This document shows, one piece after another, positions 8,934 to 17,271 of a DNA stretch of 40,975 nucleotides (position 1 is its first letter; the number at the start of each line of letters is the position of its first letter). Source of the DNA: Bacteroidia bacterium. GTDB taxonomy: Bacteria; Bacteroidota; Bacteroidia; UKL13-3. The notes beneath the pieces were generated by a model. That model did not search any database, was not told the origin of the DNA, and was given only the letters and a program-made list of their open reading frames with translations. The stretch spans positions 1 to 40,975 of the forward strand of contig JACMQU010000047.1 in assembly GCA_014376805.1 (NCBI GenBank), written 5' to 3'. The position numbers were made by a program, and so were the translations under genes.

Positions 8934-9995
8934 ATGGCACCAATAATTTTCACAAAAGTCCAACTCCATCTTTTTACACAAGCCGTATTTAAAAAATGTG
9001 GTTTGAACCCGGCCGATTCAATACTGGCTGCTGATGTATTGTTAGCAGCAGATTTGCGGGGTATAGATTCGCACGGTGTAGCCCGTTTAAGCGGCTATGT
9101 GCGATTATGGGAGAGCGGGAGGATTAATATGAAAGCCCAACCCAAAATACTTCACCAGACCCCCTCTACTGCAACACTGGATGCCGATGAAGGACTTGGT
9201 CTAATAATTGCTCCCGGAGCGATGGAACTTGCTATAGAAAAAGCAACTCAGGTAGGAACCGGTTGGGTGGCAGTTCAGAATTCCAGTCATTTTGGGATTG
9301 CGGCTTTCCATGCTATGTTAGCGTTACCACATGATATGATTGGCATTTGTATGACTAATGCTAGTCCATTAGTGGCACCAACGTATTCTAAAGAGCGTAT
9401 GTTAGGAACCAATCCTGTGTGTATTGCAGTGCCTGCTAAAAATCAGCAACCATTTATAATTGATATGGCTACTTCAAATGCAGCAAACGGCAAATTAGAA
9501 ATTTCGTCACGATTACAAAAACCTGTACCCGATGGCTGGGTTCAGACAACCGACGGAAGAGGCAGTACGGATGCAGATGAATTAAAAAAAGGCGGTTCAT
9601 TATTACCTCTGGGCGGCCATAAAGGATATGGTTTAGGTGCTGCAGTTGACATTTTGAGTGCTGTTTTATCGGGAGCAAATTATGGCCCATGGGTGCCACC
9701 TTTTGTTTCATTTCTTGCACCTTTGGATAATCTTCCGGGTAAAGGGATTGGCCATTTTATAGGTGCCATGAGAATTGATGCCTTCAGGCCTGCAGATAAT
9801 TTTAAAAAACATATGGATCAATGGATTTTAAGGTTTAAAGATGCCCAAAGAACCGACCCACAACAAGAAGTTTTAATTCCTGGTGAACCTGAATACAGAA
9901 TGACAATTGAAAGGGAAAAGAATGGAATTCCATTAAATGAAAACGTAGTAAAAAACCTACAGGAATTAGCGTTAAAGTTAGCGTTAACCTTATAA
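8934..9995 (+). CDS. Ldh family oxidoreductase (malate/L-lactate dehydrogenase-like)
   Basis: A 353-residue NAD(P)-dependent dehydrogenase of the type 2 malate/L-lactate dehydrogenase family (YbiC, ComC, Mdh-like), unrelated to the Rossmann-fold LDH/MDH. The family signature RGIDSHGVARL is at residues 42-52 with His47, and the second conserved segment SSHFGIAAF has His119. The glycine-rich GGHKGYGLG segment is present near residue 230. Length is normal for the family. Members reduce or oxidise 2-oxo/2-hydroxy acids such as malate, sulfolactate or ureidoglycolate, and the substrate cannot be decided from sequence alone. Its stop overlaps the convergent corA-like gene by 6 bases. Confidence 0.93.
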   Translation: MAPIIFTKVQLHLFTQAVFKKCGLNPADSILAADVLLAADLRGIDSHGVARLSGYVRLWESGRINMKAQPKILHQTPSTATLDADEGLGLIIAPGAMELAIEKATQVGTGWVAVQNSSHFGIAAFHAMLALPHDMIGICMTNASPLVAPTYSKERMLGTNPVCIAVPAKNQQPFIIDMATSNAANGKLEISSRLQKPVPDGWVQTTDGRGSTDADELKKGGSLLPLGGHKGYGLGAAVDILSAVLSGANYGPWVPPFVSFLAPLDNLPGKGIGHFIGAMRIDAFRPADNFKKHMDQWILRFKDAQRTDPQQEVLIPGEPEYRMTIEREKNGIPLNENVVKNLQELALKLALTL

Positions 9996-10889
9996 CCAGC
10001 CTTTGCGTTTAAACCATTGGAAAATTATAAAAGTAACAACAGCCATGCTTAACATTATAGCCGGATAGCCATATTTCATATTCAATTCAGGCATAAATTG
10101 AAAATTCATACCATATATACCCACAATAAAAGTTAAGGGCAAAAAGAAAGCAGAAAATACAGTTAAAACTCTCATTACTTCATTCGTTTTTTGTGACGAA
10201 AGGGATATATACAGATTTAGTAAACTCGCAATACTGTCATGCATGGCATCCGTAAATATTTCTATATGAATATAGTAATCTCTCATATCCTGATAAAACG
10301 AATTTTTCTTCTGTGTCTGTTGTAAAGAATCTACGATAGATTTACTTAAAACATTTAATCTTTTGATAAGGTAAGTTCTACGCTTAATGATATACAGGTT
10401 TTTTAAAATATTAGGAACCTTCTTTTTTAAAAACACTTTTGATTCATAAAAATCTATCTCTTTATCTATAATTAATAGCGGCTTGTCATATGTCTCCAAT
10501 ACATTTTTAATTAATTTACAAACTATATCAAAAGGGCTTTTCACATTTAAATCATTGGCATATTTATTCCCTACATGTTCAATAACAGGAGCCTGACTGC
10601 GGTGAATAGTTAATAGAAAATTCTTATTAAAAAAAATAGCTATTTTCCGGGAGAGTTCTTGAAAATTTGCTGCATCGGCCTTACAACCCGGATCGTAATA
10701 GCGAATAATAATAAAATTGTAATCGTCAAAAACTTCAAATTTTGGAAGATGTTCCGGCTGCAGGCAATCTGTAACGGCAGCTTGTGGTAATTTATACTTA
10801 ACGGCCAGTGATTTTAAATCCATTTCTGAAACATTAAAAACATCAATCCATTCAAACTGGTAACCCTTCTCTGTAAAATTAGTTTGCAT
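9990..10889 (-). CDS. corA: CorA-family magnesium/divalent cation transporter
   Basis: A 299-residue protein with a cytoplasmic N-terminal domain and two C-terminal membrane helices (about residues 237-257 and 270-290). They flank the diagnostic selectivity motif Gly260-Met261-Asn262 (in VGIYGMNF). The last residues (FKRKGWL) form the basic cytoplasmic tail usual for CorA. CorA forms a pentameric channel for Mg2+, sometimes Co2+ or Ni2+. The gene is monocistronic, and its 3' end overlaps the convergent Ldh gene by 6 bases. No Mg-responsive leader was recognised upstream. The symbol is by family; a Zn-exporting ZntB-like role cannot be excluded. Confidence 0.92.
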   Translation of the reverse strand: MQTNFTEKGYQFEWIDVFNVSEMDLKSLAVKYKLPQAAVTDCLQPEHLPKFEVFDDYNFIIIRYYDPGCKADAANFQELSRKIAIFFNKNFLLTIHRSQAPVIEHVGNKYANDLNVKSPFDIVCKLIKNVLETYDKPLLIIDKEIDFYESKVFLKKKVPNILKNLYIIKRRTYLIKRLNVLSKSIVDSLQQTQKKNSFYQDMRDYYIHIEIFTDAMHDSIASLLNLYISLSSQKTNEVMRVLTVFSAFFLPLTFIVGIYGMNFQFMPELNMKYGYPAIMLSMAVVTFIIFQWFKRKGWL

Positions 10890-11171
10890 GAAAAAATTAT
10901 TATATGAAAATACTAAATTAAAGGCAATTTATAATATTGAAACGGAATTATTGATATAGGCACATATTATGCATGCATAGTTAAAAACAATAAAGTTTGG
11001 CAACGGTATCATTTTAATAATTTTACAAGACTTTAGTTTATAAAGACTTTTAACAATTTTGGAAGAACGCAATTAAATTTTGAATTATTTTTATTTTTTT
11101 AAGCTTAACGCATAAATTAAATATGAGACTTTTAAAATGTTTGACACATCAAATTGAAAATAACTATAAAT
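10890..11171. other. Non-coding AT-rich stretch between corA-like gene and tRNA-Cys
   Basis: About 280 bases with no supported gene. It must hold the corA promoter, but I find no clean TAnnTTTG match there. The one distinct feature is a perfect 12-base palindrome, TATGCATGCATA, at 10968-10979, possibly a regulator half-site pair or chance in AT-rich DNA. Confidence 0.5.
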
Positions 11172-11208
11172 AAAAAATCCCTCTTTGATTAACAAAGCAG
11201 GGATTTTA
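11172..11208 (-). terminator. Rho-independent terminator of tRNA-Cys
   Basis: Read on the minus strand, AATCCCTGCTTTG pairs with CAAAGAGGGATT (one unpaired base) around a short TTAAT loop and is followed by six T residues. It starts 3 bases after the tRNA 3' end. Confidence 0.8.
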
Positions 11209-11210
11209 TG

Positions 11211-11281
11211 AGGAGCCGAGCAGATTCGAACTGCTGTAGAAGCTTTTGCAGAGCTTTGCCTAGCCGCTCGGCCACGGCTCC
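11211..11281 (-). tRNA. tRNA-Cys (anticodon GCA)
   Basis: Folds by eye into a full cloverleaf of 71 bases: acceptor GGAGCCG / CGGCTCC, a D arm starting GCCGAGCGG, anticodon stem AAGCT / AGCTT with loop CTGCAAA (anticodon GCA), a four-base variable loop, and T arm AGCAG / CTGCT with loop TTCGAAT. The discriminator base is U, the identity base for cysteinyl-tRNA synthetase. CCA is not encoded. It is flanked by its own promoter and terminator, so it forms a single-gene unit. Confidence 0.96.
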
Positions 11282-11293
11282 ATAGTGACGATG

Positions 11294-11322
11294 CAAATAT
11301 AGTTTTTTTTAATTGAGGTCAA
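11294..11322 (-). promoter_or_regulatory. Promoter of tRNA-Cys
   Basis: On the minus strand TTG (11322-11320) is followed after 18 bases by TATATTTG (11301-11294), an exact -7 consensus for Bacteroidota. Transcription would begin around 11288, a few bases before the mature tRNA 5' end at 11281. Confidence 0.7.
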
Positions 11323-11324
11323 GC

Positions 11325-12962
11325 CTAATCTTGAACCAAAATTTTATTTTTAATAGACAATGGCTGATTAACACCGATTAACTGAACCATATAAAGGCCT
11401 TTAACCAATTGTAAATCATGCCTGGAAAAGCTAAAATAATTATTTCCGGTATGCAATTTCACCGTATGTTTTTCAATCTGCTCCGCCAATCCATTGTAAA
11501 AAATTATTTCACCATTTGTAGGTTCACCCATGAAATAAAAACGAATTAAAAAGTTCTGACTTACCGGATTAGGAATAATGGTTAATATATTATCTAACAC
11601 CGGCAAAGATTGGGGAAGATCTGTTTTATTTAAATTTTTATAGGCTATAACAGCCGATGGAATGCCCCATCCAGTATGGAAATCGGGATATATTGCATTA
11701 TTACCACTTTCTTTAATAATATTAAAAAGCTCCATATTACGCACACTATTATTGGTTTGCCATAAACAAGCAGCAAACCCGGCAATTAAAGGGCAAGCGA
11801 AAGAAGTACCGTTACCCGGCCTTAAATAACCAGCGGGAGAAAGCGTTACTGTGCCTGCACCCATTGCAGCAATATCAGGTTTTACTCTTTCATCAAATGT
11901 TGGCCCTATACTGCTGAAACCTGCATATATTCCATTTACATTTACTGCACCCACAGCTAAACAACTGTCTGCATCTGCAGGTGCACTTATATACATCCAT
12001 GGGTTGCTACCATCATTGCCGGCAGCATTTACTACCAAAATTCCTTTTGATGCAGCAAAGGTAGCCGCCTTACTTACGATTGTGGTTTTACCATCCATTT
12101 CAGCATAGGTATGGTCTGAACCATAAGTGAATTTTGTAGCATATCCTAGAGAGGAACTTATAATATCTGCCCCTAAACTGTCTGCCCATTCAGCAGCAAG
12201 TAACCAGTTAATTTCTTCCAGTAATCCCTCCTTTGATACATCTTCACTTACAGCCAAGGCAAAAGAAGCATCATAGGCAGCACCTATAAAATTTGGAGGC
12301 ATGAGAGCTGCTAATAAAGAAAATACTCTAGCGCCATGTTCTCCATCACTGCCTGTTTCAAAAACACTTAAACCGGGGTTCACAAAATTTCGGGTTGCAA
12401 CCATGCGTTTTTCTTTAAAAATAATTTGATAAGCATTTAGTTTATTTACATTGCTGAACCCATTATCAAACACGGCGATTAATTTACCTTTACCCGTAAA
12501 TCCACTTGCATGCATGTGATGAAGTCCAAGCATTTTTATTTGCTCATCGCTTGAATATAAACCCATATCAGGTATGCTTCTTACTTCTGCATTTTTACAC
12601 CCGTGATTTACTAAGGGATAAATATTTTTCACAAATGGCAAAATTAAAAGTTCAGAAAGCTGCACAACTGTAGCATTTATTACAACTGCATTTAACCACC
12701 TGCTTTCTGCCATAATCTTAATTTCACATTGAATAATCTTCTTAACATACTTACCCGAAACAGGGTAATCTGATTCACTTAGAGCAATGCATTGTTTAAC
12801 TCTTCTCTCCAGGCTTCTGGAAGATAAAGGTGGCATGGAGTCTATAGAATTATGTAGTGCTTTATCTTTAAAATACACAAGGTAAAACGGATCAGGACCG
12901 GAGGAAGTAACTTGAGCATTAACAGCATTACAAATGAAAAGCAACAACAGAATTCTTAACAT
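11325..12962 (-). CDS. T9SS-exported subtilisin-like serine protease (S8)
   Basis: The start at 12962 is chosen because it opens a clean signal peptide (MLRILLLLFICNAVNAQ). The longer frame from 13025 adds 21 residues that overlap the divergent promoter region. The mature protein has an N-terminal prodomain-like region to about residue 150, then the S8 domain with a complete triad: Asp166 (VFDNG), His209 (EHGARV), Ser387 (GTSFACP), plus the oxyanion Asn316 (AAGND). The C-terminus (IIPNPVSQNF to NKILVQD) is a T9SS type A sorting domain. At 545 residues it resembles the common Bacteroidota secreted S8 proteases. It is transcribed divergently from the DUF4920 lipoprotein. Unlike the protein at the window start, its catalytic residues are intact, so it is probably active outside the cell. 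Confidence 0.92.
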   Translation of the reverse strand: MLRILLLLFICNAVNAQVTSSGPDPFYLVYFKDKALHNSIDSMPPLSSRSLERRVKQCIALSESDYPVSGKYVKKIIQCEIKIMAESRWLNAVVINATVVQLSELLILPFVKNIYPLVNHGCKNAEVRSIPDMGLYSSDEQIKMLGLHHMHASGFTGKGKLIAVFDNGFSNVNKLNAYQIIFKEKRMVATRNFVNPGLSVFETGSDGEHGARVFSLLAALMPPNFIGAAYDASFALAVSEDVSKEGLLEEINWLLAAEWADSLGADIISSSLGYATKFTYGSDHTYAEMDGKTTIVSKAATFAASKGILVVNAAGNDGSNPWMYISAPADADSCLAVGAVNVNGIYAGFSSIGPTFDERVKPDIAAMGAGTVTLSPAGYLRPGNGTSFACPLIAGFAACLWQTNNSVRNMELFNIIKESGNNAIYPDFHTGWGIPSAVIAYKNLNKTDLPQSLPVLDNILTIIPNPVSQNFLIRFYFMGEPTNGEIIFYNGLAEQIEKHTVKLHTGNNYFSFSRHDLQLVKGLYMVQLIGVNQPLSIKNKILVQD

Positions 12963-12997
12963 TTTATAAAAATAAATGAAATAGTTTGAATAATTTG

Positions 12998-13005
12998 TAT
13001 TTTTG
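12998..13005 (+). promoter_or_regulatory. Candidate -7 element for the DUF4920 lipoprotein gene
   Basis: TATTTTTG matches TAnnTTTG and sits 25 bases before the ATG at 13030. No convincing -33 TTTG is present at the expected spacing, so support is partial. Confidence 0.4.
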
Positions 13006-13029
13006 ATTATTAATTTAAAAAGCATTCAA

Positions 13030-13548
13030 ATGAAAAAAATAATTGTTTTTGCCAGTCTTATGGCGTTCCTTTATTCGTGCGGAAATAGTAACAATAGCCA
13101 CACGCCGTCATCTGATTCGTTGCAAACTGTTCCAGCAGACAAAACCAACGCAATTGAATCTGTTCAGTATTATGGAGAGAAAGTAAACGAAGATAGTGTT
13201 GTTTCTATAGCCGATTTAAAAGCTCACATGGGAAATAACAAAGAATTGAAGGTAAAACTCAGAGGTGAAATTGAAGCGGTTTGCCAGAAAAAAGGTTGCT
13301 GGATGAAACTCAGAAATCCTGATGGAGAAGCTATTCATGTTACTTTTAAAGATTATGCTTTTTTCATTCCTACAGATGCCGCAGGTAGGTCTGTGATTGT
13401 AGAAGGTATCGCTAAAATAGAAGAAACCAGTATTGCTGATCAACAGGAATATGCCAGAGATGGAAATAAAACTAAAGAAGAAGTTGCTGCTATTAAACAA
13501 CCAAAAACAGAACTAGTATTTGAAGCAAGTGGCGTAATTGTAAAATAA
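13030..13548 (+). CDS. DUF4920 domain lipoprotein
   Basis: Starting at the ATG at 13030 gives 172 residues with a lipoprotein signal (MKKIIVFASLMAFLYSC, lipidated Cys17). A polar linker of about 25 residues leads to a single domain (residues 46-172) matching what I know as DUF4920: it begins YYGEKV and contains a conserved C-x4-C pair (Cys85, Cys90) in CQKKGCWM, followed by a FKDYAFFIP strand. The domain's function is not established. The paired cysteines and the c-type cytochrome-like lipoprotein next door hint at a periplasmic redox or metal role, but that is inference. LspA, needed to mature such lipoproteins, is encoded at 33380 in this window. Confidence 0.85.
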   Translation: MKKIIVFASLMAFLYSCGNSNNSHTPSSDSLQTVPADKTNAIESVQYYGEKVNEDSVVSIADLKAHMGNNKELKVKLRGEIEAVCQKKGCWMKLRNPDGEAIHVTFKDYAFFIPTDAAGRSVIVEGIAKIEETSIADQQEYARDGNKTKEEVAAIKQPKTELVFEASGVIVK

Positions 13549-13565
13549 TTTATCTCACTCTTATT

Positions 13566-13604
13566 AAACTGCTCTTTGTATAAAATATGAAGAGCAGTTT
13601 TTTT
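13566..13604 (+). terminator. Strong intrinsic terminator/hairpin between the two lipoprotein genes
   Basis: AAACTGCTCTT (13566-13576) pairs perfectly over 11 bases with AAGAGCAGTTT (13590-13600) and is followed by a T-run. The next gene's ATG is only 8 bases further on, so the hairpin could also act as an attenuator or 5'-end structure for that gene. Confidence 0.8.
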
Positions 13605-13611
13605 ATAACTT

Positions 13612-14112
13612 ATGAAAAACAATATTATTACCATTTTTTTCTGTATCCTGATATTAGTGATCTGGAATGCCTGTTCGATAAATAATGATTCTAAAACAAG
13701 AAGCGATAAGATAGAACAGGATAGCCTTAAAATTCTTTCTCAAAAAGATTCGTTGCATGCATGTTCTAAACTTATAAAAGACCCCAATAACTCTAAACCA
13801 ATGGCCCTAATGATGCGCATACTTGCGGCAAATGCAGATAGTATGCGACACCAGTTATTGCGAGGCGAAAGTTTAACTTCAGAGCGTTATCCGTTTGTAC
13901 ATTTTTATTTGGTTGAACCAACTGATCCCAAAGTACTGGAACCCCAATTTTTTGAAAATGCACGGCTTTTTAAAATCGCTTATACGGATGTTTTTAAGCA
14001 TCGAAAAGAACAAAAAAAGTATTATAACCTGATGATTAATGGCTGTATTAAATGTCATGAAAGTTATTGCAGCGGACCACTTAAGCGCATTCGTAAATTT
14101 CCGATAGAATAA
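13612..14112 (+). CDS. Monoheme c-type cytochrome-like lipoprotein
   Basis: A 166-residue protein with a lipoprotein signal peptide (lipobox ending WNAC, Cys21) and one heme c attachment motif near the C-terminus, Cys145-Ile-Lys-Cys148-His149, followed by a further Cys153. The long helical, Met-rich middle (MALMMRILAANADSM) resembles the heme-holding helices of small periplasmic cytochromes, and methionines there could supply the sixth heme ligand. I do not recognise a named family. The gene follows the DUF4920 gene but is separated by a strong hairpin that ends 8 bases before its start, and I see no separate promoter between them. Read-through or an unusual promoter inside the hairpin region must supply its transcript. 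Confidence 0.8.
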   Translation: MKNNIITIFFCILILVIWNACSINNDSKTRSDKIEQDSLKILSQKDSLHACSKLIKDPNNSKPMALMMRILAANADSMRHQLLRGESLTSERYPFVHFYLVEPTDPKVLEPQFFENARLFKIAYTDVFKHRKEQKKYYNLMINGCIKCHESYCSGPLKRIRKFPIE

Positions 14113-14209
14113 AAATTTCATCCCGTTACCGAGCAGTGAATGTTTAATTAAAACCCAAATTTAAAAGAGGCAAATTTAAACTTTAGATGGCACTACCCGA
14201 TAGGGTTCT

Positions 14210-15187
14210 TTAACGGTACATTACTTCTTTAATAGCCTTTACAGTGCGCTCTATATTTGGCAAAAACTCCTGTACAAAAGGAGGTGCATAACCTAAAGGT
14301 GTATCTTGCGTACATATTCTGCGAATTGGAGCATCTAAGTAATCAAAAGCATTCTTCTGTACCATGTATGTAATTTCGGTAGATATAGAAGCGAGTGGCC
14401 AGGCTTCTTCAACAATAACCAAACGGTTAGTTTTCTTAACGCTGTTAATTACTGTTTCATAATCTATAGGGCGAACCGTTAACAAATCAATTACCTCGCA
14501 GTTGATATTTTCTTTGGCTAGTTCATCTGCTGTTGCAAGAGCAACTTTCATTATTTTACCAAAAGATACAATAGTAACATCTGAACCTTCTCTGGCAATA
14601 TATGCTTTCCCAATAGGTAGTAAATATTCTTCTTCCGGCACTTCCCCTTTATCTCCATACATCTGCTCGCTTTCCATAAAAATAACGGGGTCGTTATCTC
14701 TTATAGCAGTTTTTAACAAGCCTTTAGCATTATACGGATTAGAAGCTACCACAACTTTTAAGCCGGGGCAGTTTGCATACCAACTTTCAAATGCCTGGCT
14801 ATGTTGAGCACCAAGCTGCCCTGCACTCCCCGTTGGACCTCTGAATACCATAGGAATATTAAACTGACCACCACTCATCTGATACATTTTGGCAGCAGCG
14901 TTAATAATCTGGTCTATGGCAACCAGTGAAAAATTAAAGGTCATAAATTCAATTACTGGTCTCAAACCATTCATAGCAGCACCAACACCAATGCCTGCAA
15001 AACCAAGTTCAGCAATAGGAGTATCAATAATTCTTTTAGAGCCAAATTCTTCGAGCATTCCCTGACTTACTTTATAGGCCCCATTATATACGGCCACCTC
15101 TTCACCCATCAAAAACACCTTTTCATCTAAACGCATTTCCTCACTCAGGGCTTCACGCAGGGCTTCACGAAATTGAATTATTCTCAT
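14210..15187 (-). CDS. pdhB: Pyruvate dehydrogenase E1 component, beta subunit
   Basis: A 325-residue protein matching the E1 beta subunit of pyruvate (or branched 2-oxoacid) dehydrogenase complexes throughout: N-terminal REALREAL, the DTPIAE segment with Glu60 (which activates thiamine diphosphate), RGPTGSAGQLGAQHSQ with the active-site His129, and the C-terminal transketolase domain with LTVRPIDYET. The wording of the motifs is closest to PDH beta chains. The alpha subunit and E2/E3 are not in this window, so in this genome pdhB is transcribed apart from them, from its own promoter at 15208-15237. With E1 alpha it would decarboxylate pyruvate to feed acetyl-CoA synthesis. Confidence 0.95.
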   Translation of the reverse strand: MRIIQFREALREALSEEMRLDEKVFLMGEEVAVYNGAYKVSQGMLEEFGSKRIIDTPIAELGFAGIGVGAAMNGLRPVIEFMTFNFSLVAIDQIINAAAKMYQMSGGQFNIPMVFRGPTGSAGQLGAQHSQAFESWYANCPGLKVVVASNPYNAKGLLKTAIRDNDPVIFMESEQMYGDKGEVPEEEYLLPIGKAYIAREGSDVTIVSFGKIMKVALATADELAKENINCEVIDLLTVRPIDYETVINSVKKTNRLVIVEEAWPLASISTEITYMVQKNAFDYLDAPIRRICTQDTPLGYAPPFVQEFLPNIERTVKAIKEVMYR

Positions 15188-15207
15188 TTTTAATTTTTAA
15201 CTATCTA

Positions 15208-15237
15208 CAAAAATAGCAGGCAAAAGCAGATATCAAA
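15208..15237 (-). promoter_or_regulatory. Promoter of pdhB
   Basis: On the minus strand TTTG (15237-15234), an 18-base spacer, then TATTTTTG (15215-15208), a full match to the Bacteroidota consensus. The predicted start of transcription is near 15201, about 15 bases before the ATG at 15187. Confidence 0.65.
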
Positions 15238-15327
15238 GTTTATAGTTCAAATAAAGAAAATTATGTGAAGAGTACCAGAATTTATTGCCAATGTTAACTA
15301 AATGTTAAATAATTGTTTCAAAATTGT

Positions 15328-15335
15328 TAATTTTG
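15328..15335 (+). promoter_or_regulatory. Candidate -7 element of the transglutaminase-like gene
   Basis: TAATTTTG matches TAnnTTTG and lies 7 bases before the ATG at 15343, which would give an almost leaderless mRNA. No good -33 element was found. Confidence 0.35.
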
Positions 15336-15342
15336 TAAAACT

Positions 15343-16527
15343 ATGCATAATTCAACTAAATATATTTGGTACTCAAGTACTATATTTTTTGTTTGGTTTG
15401 TACTTTTTATATGTTTTATGCCGGTTTTGCATGCAGAACAGATTCAGAAATCAAATTACTGCGTAGAGCTATATGGCCATAATACAAACTTCAAGTTTGA
15501 AGCTCCTCCCCTTTTATTAGATCAGAATATTGGATTAGCCACACTAAAGCAGAATAATGATTTGTTAAACACAGAAATAGTAAGAAAGCTGACTGAACAA
15601 ATGGATTACTATTCTACAGCTTTTGGTATGGATGATATGGCTTATATACTATTTACCGATAAGATATGTAATGCTATATATAATGATGCCAATAAGGTTT
15701 GCTTGTTTAAATATGCCATATTAAAACACAAAGGTTATGCAGTTCTGCTGGGATACACGCAAACAACTCTTACAGTTTATGGTAAGTTGGGCTTTAAAGT
15801 ACTTAACGCAATATATGTAGATCATCTAAAATTAACTTATACCGATTTAACTTTTAGTCAGCAGGTTAAACCAAAAGCCGAGAATTTATATGAAGAGGTT
15901 GTGAATACGGGGAGGGCTTTTTTAATGAACGAACACAGAGCCCCTTATTATAATGCAAAAAAAACAAAGTATAGTTTTCATTTTGAATTTGAAGATTTTG
16001 ATTACTATTTTAAAGGAAATGTAAACCAGTCGCTGGTAGAATATTACCGTGAATTACCCGATGTTGAATTTAGTGAAGTGTATTTGAATTATCAGTTATC
16101 TGACCATTCTAAAAATGGATTAATAAATGCTTTAAAAGAAGCGGTATCAAATATGGATCAGACCAAAGCAATTGATTTTATATTGAAGTTTACACAAGAA
16201 ACTTTTACATATAAGAATGATGCTGAAACTTTGGGGAAAGAGAAATTTTCTTTTCCGGAGGAGGTTCTGGCAAACCGATATTCTGATTGTGAAGATAAAT
16301 CAATTTTGTTTGCATACCTGTCAAAAGAAGTACTTAGAGTACCGTCTGTAGCCTTGCTTTATTATTACAAAAATCATTTAAATGTAGCAGTAGCTTATAA
16401 CCATAAAACAAGTTATAATTTTATTTATAAGAATCAAAAATATCTTGTTTGTGAACCTTCCGGATGTGGGTTTGCACCGGGACAGAATGCCTATGATGTT
16501 AGTAAAGCAAGTATTATTAACTGGTAG
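15343..16527 (+). CDS. Exported transglutaminase-like (papain-fold) protein
   Basis: A 394-residue protein with an N-terminal hydrophobic segment (residues 8-30, possible cleavage after LHA). The C-terminal third is a transglutaminase-like cysteine peptidase fold: Cys316 in NRYSDCEDKS, where a conserved D-C-E-D/G motif precedes a hydrophobic helix, and His345 in KNHLNVAV. The third position, usually Asp in a D-P-T segment, appears to be Glu371 in CEPSG. The first two thirds contain no domain I recognise. Related Bacteroidota proteins are periplasmic or membrane-associated and mostly uncharacterised. Function (peptidase, cross-linking or binding) is not decided. It converges on tcdA with only 6 bases between the two stops. 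Confidence 0.75.
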   Translation: MHNSTKYIWYSSTIFFVWFVLFICFMPVLHAEQIQKSNYCVELYGHNTNFKFEAPPLLLDQNIGLATLKQNNDLLNTEIVRKLTEQMDYYSTAFGMDDMAYILFTDKICNAIYNDANKVCLFKYAILKHKGYAVLLGYTQTTLTVYGKLGFKVLNAIYVDHLKLTYTDLTFSQQVKPKAENLYEEVVNTGRAFLMNEHRAPYYNAKKTKYSFHFEFEDFDYYFKGNVNQSLVEYYRELPDVEFSEVYLNYQLSDHSKNGLINALKEAVSNMDQTKAIDFILKFTQETFTYKNDAETLGKEKFSFPEEVLANRYSDCEDKSILFAYLSKEVLRVPSVALLYYYKNHLNVAVAYNHKTSYNFIYKNQKYLVCEPSGCGFAPGQNAYDVSKASIINW

Positions 16528-16533
16528 ATGAGC

Positions 16534-17271
16534 TCAGATTTTGCGAATATATAAATCTCTGATAGCCACAGACGCAACTGTGCAACCGAATATTGCAGGC
16601 ATATAACTTATAGTACCCACACCAGATTTTTTGTTAGGTGCATCCATCATCATTAAACCGGCATTAGCAAAACGTTCTTCGGCAGAAAACACTGATTTGA
16701 TCCCTTTATAAATTCCCAGCTTATGCAAATATTTTCTGGTATATCTGGCCAGTTTGCAATTATATGTTTCAGAAATATCTGCTACTTTAACCTGTGTAGG
16801 ATCAACCTTAGAGCCTGCACCCATACTGCTTACTACAGCAATATTTCTATCAATGCAAGCTTTAAGGAAAAAAACTTTGGGGGCTAAAGTATCAATACAA
16901 TCCAAAGCATAATCAAATTTATTCTGATCCAGCACATCATGTGTAATCTGGTTACGAAAATATTCAGGAATAATGTTAAGTTGAATATCAGGATTAATAT
17001 CCAGAATACGTTTGGCAAGTACTTCTGCCTTTCCTAAACCTTCGGTGCTTTTTAATGCGGGTATTTGCCTGTTTCTATTTGTAGGATCAACGGTATCAGC
17101 ATCTACAATTGTCATGCGTCCAACGCCACTGCGTGCTATCATTTCTGCAGCTATCCCTCCAACGCCACCAAGGCCAACTACCAGTACATTTGAATTTATT
17201 AGTGTGTGCAATTTTTCCTTACCGAGTAATAATTCGGTGCGGCCCATCCAAGGTTGTATTTCAAAACTCAT
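16534..17271 (-). CDS. tcdA: tRNA threonylcarbamoyladenosine dehydratase (TcdA, E1-like)
   Basis: A 245-residue member of the ThiF/HesA/MoeB E1-like superfamily. The ATP-binding glycine loop GLGGVGG is at residues 33-39, Asp57 ends the second strand (VDAD), and the NRNRQ segment is at 65-69. The overall layout (short N-terminal helix with RTELLLG, no ThiS/MoaD partner nearby, DISETYNCKLARYTRK after the middle) matches TcdA (formerly YgdL/CsdL). TcdA converts t6A at position 37 of ANN-decoding tRNAs to its cyclic form using ATP. It is slightly shorter than the E. coli enzyme. An alternative ThiF-like adenylation role is less likely because thiamine genes are absent here. Confidence 0.9.
   Translation of the reverse strand: MSFEIQPWMGRTELLLGKEKLHTLINSNVLVVGLGGVGGIAAEMIARSGVGRMTIVDADTVDPTNRNRQIPALKSTEGLGKAEVLAKRILDINPDIQLNIIPEYFRNQITHDVLDQNKFDYALDCIDTLAPKVFFLKACIDRNIAVVSSMGAGSKVDPTQVKVADISETYNCKLARYTRKYLHKLGIYKGIKSVFSAEERFANAGLMMMDAPNKKSGVGTISYMPAIFGCTVASVAIRDLYIRKI

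Noticed and set aside
15241..15342. Possible T-box or riboswitch ahead of the transglutaminase-like gene
   Set aside because: The region is short and AT-rich with no recognisable conserved core; only a -7-like element is visible.
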